From the NCBI GenBank assembly GCA_032433765.1, contig JAVIAB010000124.1, positions 74,325,746 to 74,389,745 on the forward strand: a DNA stretch of 64,000 nucleotides, read 5' to 3'. The first letter of the stretch is position 1; each line of letters begins with the position of its first letter. The notes beneath the pieces were generated by a model. That model had not been told where the DNA came from, did not search any database, and worked only from the letters and a program-made list of their open reading frames with translations. This DNA comes from Megaustenia siamemsis (Eukaryota; Mollusca; Gastropoda; Stylommatophora; Ariophantidae). This document shows positions 55,430-64,000 of this stretch, piece after piece. The position numbers were made by a program, and so were the translations under genes.

Positions 55430-55735
55430 TTAATGATGTACACCCTACAACCACACATTTAGTAATCAATGATGCACATCCTACACCCAAAAGTTAGTCA
55501 CTAATGATGTACATCCTACAACCAAACAGTTAGACATTAGTGATGTACATCCTACAACCACAAAGTTAAACATTAATGGTGACATTCTACCACCACAATT
55601 TTAGACATTATATAGATACATATCCTACATCCACAAAGCTAGAGATTAAAGATGCACATTCTATTTCCACAAAGTTAGACATTAATGATGTACATCCTAT
55701 AACAACGAAGTTAGACATTATAGGTGAATATTCTC
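55430..55735. repeat. 36-bp minisatellite, right part
   Basis: About eight units, several diverged, ending near TATAGGTGAATATTCTC. Confidence 0.9.
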
Positions 55736-55825
55736 TAGGCACCTAATCAGTCATTAACATTACCTTAGTGGTCATTTGGATAAAATAACACTATTAAGGT
55801 GTGACTTTAGCATATGGCTTAATAA

Positions 55826-56100
55826 ACAAGCCTTAGTGGTTGAGTGGTTAGTGTGCTTGCTTCCTGATCAGTAGGGTCTAGGTTTGATTCCCAAAAGTGG
55901 CTTATTTTCTTCTAGACTGACAAGGCTCTTGGGTTCACCCAGCCTCTAATGGGTACCAGAGATTTTCTGGGAAGTAAAGGCGGCCTGGTGTGATACCAAC
56001 AACATAACCCAAAAATGTGCCATGGTCGTTGAAAAATAGTCATTAACACCATAAACCCCATTCACCTATCAAGGCATGGTAGGAACCTTTACTTTACTTT
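55826..56100 (+). mobile_element. SINE variant with a different tRNA-like head
   Basis: The head GCCTTAGTGGTTGAGTGGTT and AGGTTTGATTCCC differ from the other SINEs, but the body (GGGTTCACCCAGCCTCTAAT, GGGTACC, TTTTCTGGGAAGTAAAG, AACATAACCCAAAAATG, then ATTAACACCATA) and the end CTTTACTTTACTTTA match them. No TSD was found, so it is probably older. Confidence 0.75.
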
Positions 56101-56132
56101 ATATTAATTAAGGATGCAGGAAAAACAGTTTT

Positions 56133-56165
<33 letters not shown>

Positions 56166-56171
56166 TTCTAG

Positions 56172-56336
56172 GAAATCCAAAGCACACTAGATGAGGGTCA
56201 CAAAATATTGCATACGGTTCTTGAAAGCTGTGAAAAGACCCTTCCCAACACAAACCAAAAGGGTGCCTATGTCATTAGAAATGAGACAGATACAGCTAAA
56301 TCTTCTTATGAAAGCATACTCACTGAAGTATCTCAG
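56172..56336 (+). CDS. Spectrin-repeat exon 13 (165 nt)
   Basis: The acceptor is ATATTCTAG after a T run of about 30 nt, and the donor is CAG/GTCAGT. It is phase 0 to 0 with 55 codons, beginning EIQSTLDEGHKILHTVLESC and ending YESILTEVSQ. It is position 4 of module 3. The 12.6 kb intron before it contains the layered-insertion region. Confidence 0.85.
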
Positions 56337-56905
56337 GTCAGTTAATTGTTTTTTATTTTTAAACTATCCTTTGTAAATAATTAGTACAGTATGGATACTG
56401 TCTGAGTCATATTTGAAGATATACATTTTAGCATTTTGTTGACTGTTGTGTGCCAAGGAAAGTTAAACTACAGAGACCAAAGTTGCAACAAATGACTGAA
56501 TGGCATCAAGGCCAATGAAGCAGAATAGACCAAGACTCTGTTTCTACCTTCTGTTGCTTGTGGTTGTCTCAGCGTTTTTCCTGGCCAAAACAGTAGACAT
56601 TGAAAAGAGAAGTTAAATTTGTTCTAAAATTATACAGGGGTAAAAATTTAGATCTAATTAGTTCAAACATGTCAATTTTGCTGAAAATTAAGGTTTGAAA
56701 TAACAAATATCCTTTACAAGATGAACAAAATTGAAGAAAGCAAAAGACCATATTTATTAGCCTTTATCTAGTGGATAAATGCTACTTACTTTTGATTGAA
56801 ATATCAGATTAATAAAATATATCCATCATGCTGTAGCATTGAGACATTTCCTAATAGCCAGAAGGTGTCTGGTTTAAACCATATTAGGAGCAGTTTTTTT
56901 CTGGG
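56337..56905. other. Intron downstream of exon 13, no gene seen
   Basis: No RT motif or tandem repeat is recognised before the 48-bp array. Confidence 0.4.
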
Positions 56906-56907
56906 AA

Positions 56908-57298
56908 CCTCTTATCTCAAGTACATAGTCCTATCTGTAATGTATGATATAAAGGCCCCTTATCTCAAGTACATAGTCCTATCTGTAATGTATTATATAA
57001 TGGCCCCTTATCTCAAGAACATAGTCCTTCCTATCTGTAATGTATGATATAAAGGCCCCTTATCTCAAGTACATAGTCCTATCTGTAATGTATTATATAA
57101 AGGCCCCTTATCTCAAGAACATAGTCCTATCTGTAATGTATGATATAAAGGCCCCTTATCTCAAGTACATAGTCCTATCTGTAATGTATGATATAAAGGC
57201 CCCTTATCTGAAGTATATAGTCCTATCTGTAATGTATGATATAAAGGCCCCTTATCTCAAGAACATAGTCTCCTTTCTGTAATGGATGATATAAAGGA
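56908..57298. repeat. 48-bp minisatellite (about 8 units)
   Basis: Unit CCCCTTATCTCAAGTACATAGTCCTATCTGTAATGTATGATATAAAGG. The 48-bp period keeps a frame open (repeating KAPYLKYIVLSVMYDI) but this is not evidence of a gene. Confidence 0.93.
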
Positions 57299-57488
57299 GA
57301 TCCCATGGTGTTAAATCTAAAGATGTAAAACCTTTGGCAGGTAAAAATTAAATTAAAAGAAATAGTTTATGTGTTGCTCAGGCCAAATAAAAAAAAATAA
57401 TCCTACTAAACCAGTTTTTTTTTTAATTACTCCAGGAACTCTGCAAAAGTTGTGGAGTCAGGCACTATACTGAGTTCTTCCTGAGTCT

Positions 57489-57540
<52 letters not shown>

Positions 57541-57542
<2 letters not shown>

Positions 57543-59340
57543 TCATCATCATCAAGTACCGGGCCTGCTGGTGTAGGTGATCATGTCTCTCCACAACTTT
57601 CGATCATGACAGTTATTTATCATTTCTGTTGTTGACCTTCTGCCAAGCCACTCTCTTAAGCTGTCTGGTATCTTTTCTCTTTCTTCTTCTTTTACCTTTT
57701 AGCTCCCGGTGGAGCATAGGTCTTCAACAAACACTTTCCAAGTCGTTCTGTTTTTTGCCATTCTTTTAAGATCATTCCATGTCTTCCCCATCATCTTCAT
57801 CTCTGCTTCTATCTGTCTTCTCCAAGAATTCCTTGGTCTTCCTCTTTGTCTTTTCCCCTGGGGATTCCAAAAAAGGGCTTGTTGTGTAATACTCTCAGTT
57901 GGCTTCCGTAGTGTGTGTCCTATCCATCGCCATCGTCTTCGCTGTATCTCTTTATCCACTGGTATTTGACCGGTACATTTCCATAATTCCACGTTAGTGA
58001 CTTTGTCCTGCCATTTCCATCCCTTTATTCTGCGCAAGCATCCATTAATGAAAGTCTGTACTTTCGTGATTGTCAATTTTGTCATTCTCCATGTTTCGCA
58101 GCCATATAATAGGACCGACTTAACATTTGAGTTGAAAATTTTTATTTTTGTATTTAGCCTAATTTCTTTGGATTTCCATATGTTTCCCAGTGCTCCTCTT
58201 GCTTTTGATATCCTTATTTTGGTATCATTTTCTGTTCCTCCCTCTTTATCTATATTACTGCCCAGATATATGTAAGATTGTACATCTAGTAGAGGTATTT
58301 CTCCTAGTTTTATATGGTTATTGCCAACTGCATTAATTCTCATAATGTTGGTCTTATCTCTATTAATCTTTAGTCCTAGCTGTTGTGATCTCTCATCTAA
58401 TATACTTATTTTATCCTGCATCTGTTGATGGCTGTGTGATAGGAGAGCTATGTCATCAGCAAAGTCTAAATCATCAAGTTGTTTGGTCAGTGACCACTGG
58501 ATCCCATTTCTGTTGTTTTGAGTTATTTTCATAATCCAATCTATGGCCAGTAGAAAGAGAAATGGAGACAGGAGGCATCCTTGCCTTACTCCTGTTCTTA
58601 TTTCAAATGCTTCAGTAAGCTGTCCTTCATGCACCACACTACATTTTGTTCCTTCATACATTGTTTTTATCAGGTTAATAAACTTTATGGGGATTCCGTA
58701 ATGACTCAGCAACTTCCAAAGCATTCTTCTGTCTAAACTATCAAATGCCTTTTCGTAATCTATGAATCCAATATATAGTGGGGATTTTAGTTCTAAACTT
58801 TGTCTTTACTTCCTAATCTTTACTAATCTTTTCTCTTTGCTTCCCTCTATCTCCTTGTCCCTCAATTTTCCAATTTGTTACAATATATTCCAGCTGTTCT
58901 CTTCTAATTACATGGCCAAAAAATGGTGATTGTTTCTTCCTAACATTGGAAATTAGCTGTCTTTTTGCTTTGACCTCTTTCAGAATGTTTTCATTACTCT
59001 TCTTAGCTGTCCATAGTATTCTCAACATTTTTAATTAAAACCACATTTCTACAGACTCCAGTGATTTTCTTGTCTGTTGTCCTATTGTCCATGATTCACA
59101 TCCATATGTTAAGGCTGGCTCCACATTACATTTAAGAACTCTTTTTCTTGTTTCTATTGTCAAAAATAGATTGCATAGTATCATCCTCTATTTTGGAAAG
59201 CTGCTTTTGCCTGAGCCATTATTCTGCATCTCACCTCTGTTGTACATCTTCCGTCTGAGGTTAACAAAGTTCCCATATATTTACATTCATTTACCTATTT
59301 TAATATTGTTCCACTTGTCTTTATTTTGCACTAAGGTGAT
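57541..59340 (-). pseudogene. LINE B, antisense, split by LINE D
   Basis: 57541-57682 is the complement of the B 3' end (CATCATCATCATCAAGTACC...). 58826-59340 continues with the complement of the B thumb region (KSNENILKEVKAKRQLISNV, KKQSPFFGHVIRREQLEY). 5' end next to a (TA)n run at 59349. Confidence 0.85.
57683..58825 (-). mobile_element. LINE D, best copy, in LINE B, 13-bp TSD
   Basis: An open frame of 341 codons on the - strand covers MLWKLLSHYGIPIKFINLIK, GVRQGCLLSPFLFLLAIDWI, palm LDDLDFADDIALLSH, SYIYLGSNIDKEGGTENDTK, QRRRWRWIGHTLRKPTESIT, GKRQRGRPRNSWRRQIEAEM and ends WKVFVEDLCSTGS. Upstream the frame continues in a second register (YIGFIDYEKAFDSLDRRM). The 3' end is AGGTAAAAGAAGAAGAAAG. 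ATCTTTTCTCTTT at 57670-57682 and 58826-58838 is a perfect TSD. 5'-truncated, no endonuclease; little decayed. Confidence 0.9.
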
Positions 59341-59345
59341 GTCTT

Positions 59346-59387
<42 letters not shown>

Positions 59388-59394
59388 GAGAAAT

Positions 59395-60500
59395 ATAGAA
59401 GGCTCCTTAGCCACCCCAAGTGCCAAAGAATAACTGGTTTAGGATTTGTACGACTAAAGAGGTGTGACTTTGCTGCAATCGCCAATGAACTAACTACTGG
59501 AGACCCAGTACTTTCCCAAACATTACCGAAACCCTTGGGCCCATCTGATATGTCTCCTCAATAGAAACATAAAATACCAGAACTTAAGGAAAATATAACA
59601 GGAATCATGAAAAAAGGCACCCAATCAGACACAGAAAGAAAACACGTAGCAGAAAAACACATACACGATACCTACCCACAGGACTCATGGTCCCACATAT
59701 ACACAGATGGCTCTGCTATAAATGCCACCAGAAATAGAGGGGAAGGTGTGTTCTTGACGCTGAACAACCAGGACAAGATCACTAAGTCAATAGCTACTGG
59801 GAAATTCTCAAACAACTTTAAAGCAGAAACTGAGGCCCTCAGAGATGCTGCAACACTGGCTACTCAACACAAAAATAACATGCACAATAAATTGGTGATT
59901 CTGACTGATGCTCTGTCAGTACTGTCAGCTCTAAAAAGCCCCAAGAACAATGAACTAGACGACTTGAGAACAACCCTGGACCAACTATGCAATAACTTCC
60001 AGAGAGTAGTCATTCAGTGGATACTATTATACTGTAATATACATGGGAACAAACGCGCAGACAAATTTAGCTAAAGAGGTAGGGAGATTACCACAAGAGA
60101 ACCATCCGCTCAGTTATGATGAAGCCAAATCCATCCCCAAAGGTCAGTACCATAAAAAATGGAAACGAGAACACCCAAAGCATAATGAGAGGGACGGATA
60201 CCACCAACTATCAAGGAGGGATCAAGTCATCATACTTCGCCTATGCACTGGCCACAATAGAATGAAGAATCACATGTTCACCAAATTCAAAATAGGTACA
60301 ACCAGCCTGTGCCACTGTATACTGGACAATATGACTACAAAACATGTTCTATAGGATTGCCCCCAGTACACAGACCTGAGAAGAGCAATGTGGTCCACAC
60401 CCACCTTCCTGGAAGAGAAACTATATGGGGCAATTGAATCACTTAAACAGACAGCTGACTTCATAAGAGAGTCTGGAATCCTACTCTGATTAAGTCTTGA
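59395..60500 (+). pseudogene. LINE F 3' part with RNase H
   Basis: Sense relative of 49888-51060: GLGFVRLKRCDFAAIANELT, then SHIYTDGSAINATRNRGEGV (first Asp intact), AETEALRDAATLATQHKNNM, LVILTDALSVLSALKSPKNN and VVIQWILLYCNIHGNKRADK (distal His changed: PSHCN to LLYCN). A frameshift near 60070 precedes REHPKHNERDGYHQLSRRDQ. Ends near CTCTGATTAAGTC, about 110 bp before exon 14. Confidence 0.82.
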
Positions 60501-60607
60501 TCACAGAGATATATATGTCAATGTATGTACATAATTCTTGCATTTGATGACTATGTCAGAAGCAGTTTTACAACTTGTTATGGCAGTGAATTACTCATTT
60601 TTGTTAG

Positions 60608-60769
60608 GTTAAGCGCAGCTTAGAGGGTGCCCTTGGTCACTGGGAGGACTTTGAACACTTGCATCAACATTTATCAAGCTGGATGTTAGATGTGGAGAAC
60701 AAATTAGGAGCAAGTTCCAATTATAAGACAGACCTACCTGAGAAAAGATCAAACTTGGAAAAATATAAG
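60608..60769 (+). CDS. Spectrin-repeat exon 14 (162 nt)
   Basis: The acceptor is TTTTTGTTAG and the donor is AAG/GTAATT, phase 0 to 0, 54 codons. It begins VKRSLEGALGHWEDFEHLHQ and continues HLSSWMLDVENKLG. It is position 1 of a fourth module; the expected next exon (about 153 nt) is not seen before 64000, so the gene continues beyond the window. Confidence 0.85.
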
Positions 60770-61590
60770 GTAATTGAAATGTTTGTTATAGATTGCATTA
60801 ATAATCATCACAATCACTTACATCTGCAGAAGAATGGAATTAATATGATTTTGATTAGAATGGCACATTATTCTCAATGTAAATGCTGAAAATATGACAG
60901 TTAAAGTTAATGTGTCTTATGACAGATTATCAGTTATCTGTCTAAAACTGGACACAAGTTTTCACATTTAGAATTTTTTAACAGTAAAATCTGTATGCCA
61001 TTTTCATTTTTTCTAATATATGTTAGGTAATTTGTACAGTTCAGAACTGCAATTTATTTGCTGGAAAACTTCAGAATTGTTTGTCTTTCATTTTGTTTAT
61101 TTCCAACTAGAAAGTGTCTGTTCTCTGAACAGTTTGATATAACGCTAAGCTTCACTCAGAAGAAATATTCACTAGTGAAGAGAGTAAAGTAAAAATTAAA
61201 AAATATGTTTTCACAAATAGGTCTAACCAACCAAACATTTCTGTCCCATTAAACTTAGTTCCAATTAAATGAATATGTCAGCCCAATCAGACTCTAACCA
61301 ATCAAACATTTCTATCCCACAAAACTCCTGTCTAACAAATTAAACATTTAAATATGGCATTATATCTCATAGTATATATCACAAAAAATGATTTAGAGAA
61401 TAAATCTTAATCCTAATACTACATTATAAATTGACACCATCATGTAACATTATGTTACTATTGAAAGTTTGAATATATTATTAGAAAAAAAAATTATTAA
61501 AACAAAAACCAAACATTCCTGTCCCATTAAATTTAGTACCAACAAAATGGATAATTCTTTCCTTCTTAAACTCCTTAGCATCCATTGCAC
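60770..61590. other. Intron downstream of exon 14, no gene seen
   Basis: Contains a loosely repeated motif CCAACCAAACATTTCTGTCCCATTAAACTTAGT at 61228-61260, 61297-61330, 61510-61545 and 62537-62570, suggesting a diverged tandem repeat split by LINE C. Confidence 0.5.
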
Positions 61591-61599
61591 CACACTCAA

Positions 61600-62530
61600 A
61601 ACACAGAGAAAGGTGTTAGGCTAAAAAGAGGTAAATCGGGGGGGGGGGGGGGGGGGGGGATGATGAGCAAAAGATGTCATCAAACAGGTCTATGGGCTTA
61701 TGAAAATCAACGCTGGCAAGGAGTGGATGCCTATGTCATTCAGGGGGCCATTCTCGTGTATTGTCACACTCGACAGGAAATGTAGGGAACAGAACCCAGT
61801 TGTGGTCAATGCGGAGGTCAATGGTCTCATCTGGGATAACACTGATGAGAATGATGCAGTCATCTATACAGACGGACAACACTGTAATATGACACACAAA
61901 AAGAATGCATGGACATTTATAGCACGCTCAGCAGGCAGAATAGTCAAGGAAGACAGTGGTACCCATATTATAACCACGAGTAGTATGATGATGGAGGTGA
62001 TGGCAGTGACCAGGGCATTTATCTGATTAGAGTCACAAACTACACCCACGCCTGCATACTGAGTGATTTGATGAGCATGATAAAAAAAGTGGAGGCCGGC
62101 TTTTTACGCATGCAATGGGTAGAGTCATTGCAAAAGTCAAAAATATGTAAGGTCACCTTTGTCTATGTCCCTGGACATCGGGAGTACGGGGAAATGAAAG
62201 AACAGACAGGTTGGCTAGCTGCGCTGTTGTTGAGGACGGTCAACAAATGGATCGGGCAGATATCAAAAGTGCCCTCCGAGATGTAGGAAGGGCACAGGAC
62301 TTTGGCAACAATGAGTCTACGTCACTCCTTCGGATGAAAGAGATGGATGATAGTTAAGATGGGCATAGCCAGAAACAAGAAACTTAGTGGGTGTATAAAA
62401 GACTTATCAACCAACACAGAACTGGAGTCGTCAGTCCCTGGACACTGTGGGAACTGCTGGGGAGGGGATCTGAGCACATATGGACATGTTCAGAGTGCAA
62501 TGATGATGATCCGCAAATAACTCAATAACT
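61600..62530 (+). pseudogene. LINE C 3' third, degraded
   Basis: Starts near CTCAAAACACAGAGAAAGGTGTTAGGCTAAAAAGAGG, which corresponds to the NTEKGVRLKRGK region of LINE C. It runs through NDAVIYTDGQHCN (first Asp), MEVMAVTRAFI, ACILSDLMSMIKKVEAG (third Asp) and VTFVYVPGH. Frameshifts near 62035 and 62180. Ends GATGATCCGCAAATAACTCAATAAC. A 22-G run (61638-61659) lies near its 5' end. Confidence 0.8.
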
Positions 62531-63031
62531 CTTATCTAACCAAACAAACATTTCTGTCCAATTAAACTTGAAATTTACAGACATTTATCACTTCTGCATT
62601 ATGGAGTACATTGTTTATTATTGTTTAAACCAAGAAAAATCATCACCAAACTCCAGCACTGAACAACAAAGAATAAAATAATTTGAAGACCTGTTCAAAT
62701 TCAAGGGTGAATATTATATATTTTTTCTAATGCCTTGTCTCACTTGAAGTCAAGGTAAATATGTACTCCACAAAACAAAGTTTATTCTATCTGCTGGTAG
62801 AATCTTGTAATAACCATAAGGACATTACATACTAAAATCATTTTACAATACATGTGGTAATGCTATCTTGGAAATCTATGGTCAAACATAAAATGGTCAG
62901 TCTAAGACACTTTTTGAACAACAAAAAAATCGAATACATGTAGTTTAAATGTGAGGCATGATCCGTTCAACCTCAGACTAAGCCTTTGCCATCTAAATTT
63001 ACGTTCAGTTCTTAATGTTGTTATATTAACC
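62531..63031. other. Intron, no gene seen
   Basis: AT-rich. No exon of the spectrin-repeat gene found. Confidence 0.4.
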
Positions 63032-63035
63032 CCAG

Positions 63036-63420
63036 ATTACAATACCTATTTGTGAGTCATGTTTTTACAATATGTTCATCAAAATGACTAACACCCTTTA
63101 TAATTTGGAGAAATAAAATTGCACTTTTGCTATAAATCTTTGTGTTTACTTAAGAAGAGCAGTGGGAATTAGATCCAGTAATCATTTGTCAGATTACCCC
63201 CAATTTGTGGCCCAGAAATTGAACACATAGCACTATGGCTTTTAGACAGTGCTTTGTCTATTCACACGTTGGCCGTCAGTCCAGTGAGTATGTTCACTTT
63301 TATCTTAGCGTCATTTGTAGTCTATCCCATGTATACAAATGTTAAAAGAGATTTCTGCAGTCAAAAATGTAAAAAAAAAAAAAATTATTTAAAATATATT
63401 TAAAAAAACAGCACTTTTTA
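63036..63420. mobile_element. TTAA-type MITE family 1, probable left part
   Basis: ATTAACCCCAGATTACAATACC at 63029-63050 and the later TTTGTCTATTCACACGTTGG...CAGTGAGTATGTTCA resemble copy 3 (TTTGTCTATTCAGACACCG...GTCAGTATGTTCA). No right end is identified. Confidence 0.4.
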
Positions 63421-63559
63421 CAATATTTTTGACTTTTTCCATAAGTGCGCGTCATGTTTGAAAAAAAAAAAAAGATTCCTCAGCAATGACTTAAAGAGTC
63501 TACACAAAGCTAAACTAAGTTGTGAAGAGTTTGGGAATAACCATTCCACCTGCCAAGGT

Positions 63560-63685
63560 TACTAAACATTGAATATATGACACAGATGAGTGACAGCGAG
63601 CACTATCAGGGCAAGAGACAGTATAATGGCGATTCATGGAATCCAATCTTTGACATGGAGACAGCACCCAATGAATGAAATTTAA
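63560..63685 (+). repeat. LINE G 3' tail scrap
   Basis: AATGGCGATTCATGGAATCC, TCTTTGACATGGAGACAGCA and CCCAATGAATGAAAT resemble the LINE G 3' end at 32040-32155. Confidence 0.4.
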
Positions 63686-63882
63686 AAGAAAAACTCAATG
63701 AAGATATGATTGATAGACAGCTACCTGAAAATCACACTACTCTCTTGTTGATCCAGTGAGCATTTATTAATTCTCACTTACCTCCTATCTAGAATTAAAT
63801 GAGTACAAACATACTGTGGCTTAAAAAAAAATTAAGAGCAGTGCAACCAGTCATTATTGTGTCAATTTGACAAATGATTTAA

Positions 63883-64000
63883 GCTCTAGATTATGATACC
63901 GTAGTAAAAATCACCACATCAAAACACAAATTCTTCAAAATTTGATAGTTTGTGGTGTTCAAACATTACCCCCCTCTGTGTACCTTCCTAATTACTACTT
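63883..64000. mobile_element. TTAA-type MITE family 1, left end, cut by window edge
   Basis: GCTCTAGATTATGATACCGT follows TTAA at 63879-63882, then AAAAATCACCAC and CAAACATTACCCCCCTCTGTGTACCTTCC, colinear with the first 115 bp of the copy at 31277. Confidence 0.7.

Larger units (their letters stand above)
3017..60769 (+). other. Giant spectrin-repeat gene, internal part (nesprin-like), 14 exons
   Basis: Fourteen exons in one orientation have consensus AG/GT borders and join into one open frame of 753 codons. The product is almost entirely alpha-helical, with recurring W...W helix-A signatures (for example WDEFEGSYQEFSNW in exon 10 and WEDFEHLHQHLSSWM in exon 14). Two exons encode about one spectrin repeat, so about seven repeats are present. 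No actin-binding, KASH, plakin or EF-hand segment lies in the window, so both termini are outside. Nesprins (SYNE1, SYNE2, Msp300) are very long spectrin-repeat proteins linking nuclei to the cytoskeleton and are coded by many short exons; this fits best. Dystonin/MACF-type spectraplakins are the main alternative. The spectrin-repeat assignment is firm; nesprin identity is inference. Twelve of the 14 exons are multiples of three with phase 0 at both ends, so single exons could be skipped in frame. Confidence 0.75.

Noticed and set aside
56796..57282. Open frames with repeated KAPYLKYIVLSVMYDI
   Set aside because: Product of a 48-bp minisatellite.
57699..58724. Long antisense frame as a host gene
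   Set aside because: RT of LINE D inserted in LINE B with a 13-bp TSD.

Overview
The window is AT-rich animal nuclear DNA. It has many short exons in long introns, very abundant non-LTR retrotransposons, tRNA-derived SINEs, TTAA-flanked MITEs, a mariner-type transposon and several minisatellites. Nothing is bacterial or viral in layout. The mix suggests an invertebrate, perhaps a lophotrochozoan such as a mollusc, but the sequence alone does not fix the phylum.

Only one host gene is visible. It lies on the + strand and runs off both ends: 14 internal exons between 3017 and 60769, about 2.26 kb of coding sequence (753 codons) spread over 57.8 kb. The exons encode roughly seven spectrin-type triple-helical repeats, with the W-x13-W spacing and regular amphipathic heptads. 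A giant nesprin-like (SYNE/Msp300-type) protein is the best guess; another giant spectrin-repeat protein is possible. Exons of about 162, 153, 165 and 165 nt recur in that order, so four exons make a two-repeat module. All introns are phase 0 except the first, which has shifted 16 nt and become phase 1.

Everything else is intronic and mostly mobile DNA. I separate at least eight LINE lineages, named here A to H for convenience. A has RT and a (GATA)n tail. B has RT and a (GAT)n tail. C has APE endonuclease, RT and RNase H, and ends in TGACCCGCAAATAACTCAAT. D and E have RT and (GAA)n-like tails. F has RT and RNase H. G has an RT end and an (AATG)n tail. H has an RT end with a Cys/His finger. 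Many copies are 5'-truncated with readable target-site duplications (TSDs).

Layout: 0.7-2.9 kb holds Penelope-like terminal repeats, a large hairpin and LINE pieces. 3.0-13.3 kb holds exons 1-7 with an MITE, a SINE and LINE debris. 13.3-22.7 kb is a large intron with minisatellites and LINEs A, B, D and H. 22.8-30.6 kb holds exons 8 and 9 around a 4 kb LINE C. 30.6-40.1 kb holds MITEs, a 36-bp minisatellite, a 1.4 kb mariner-like element with a long transposase ORF, and exons 10 and 11. 40.1-49.7 kb holds LINEs A, E, D and C and exon 12. 49.7-55.7 kb is a minisatellite filled with layered insertions. 55.7-64 kb holds exons 13 and 14, a SINE, a 48-bp minisatellite, and LINEs D-in-B, F and C.

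The most interesting items are the modular exon architecture with one slid intron, the hairpin and hammerhead-like core in the Penelope-like repeats, the layered insertion hotspot with an untailed 243-bp templated insertion, SINEs that share one body under two tRNA-like heads, and the recent burst of LINE A.
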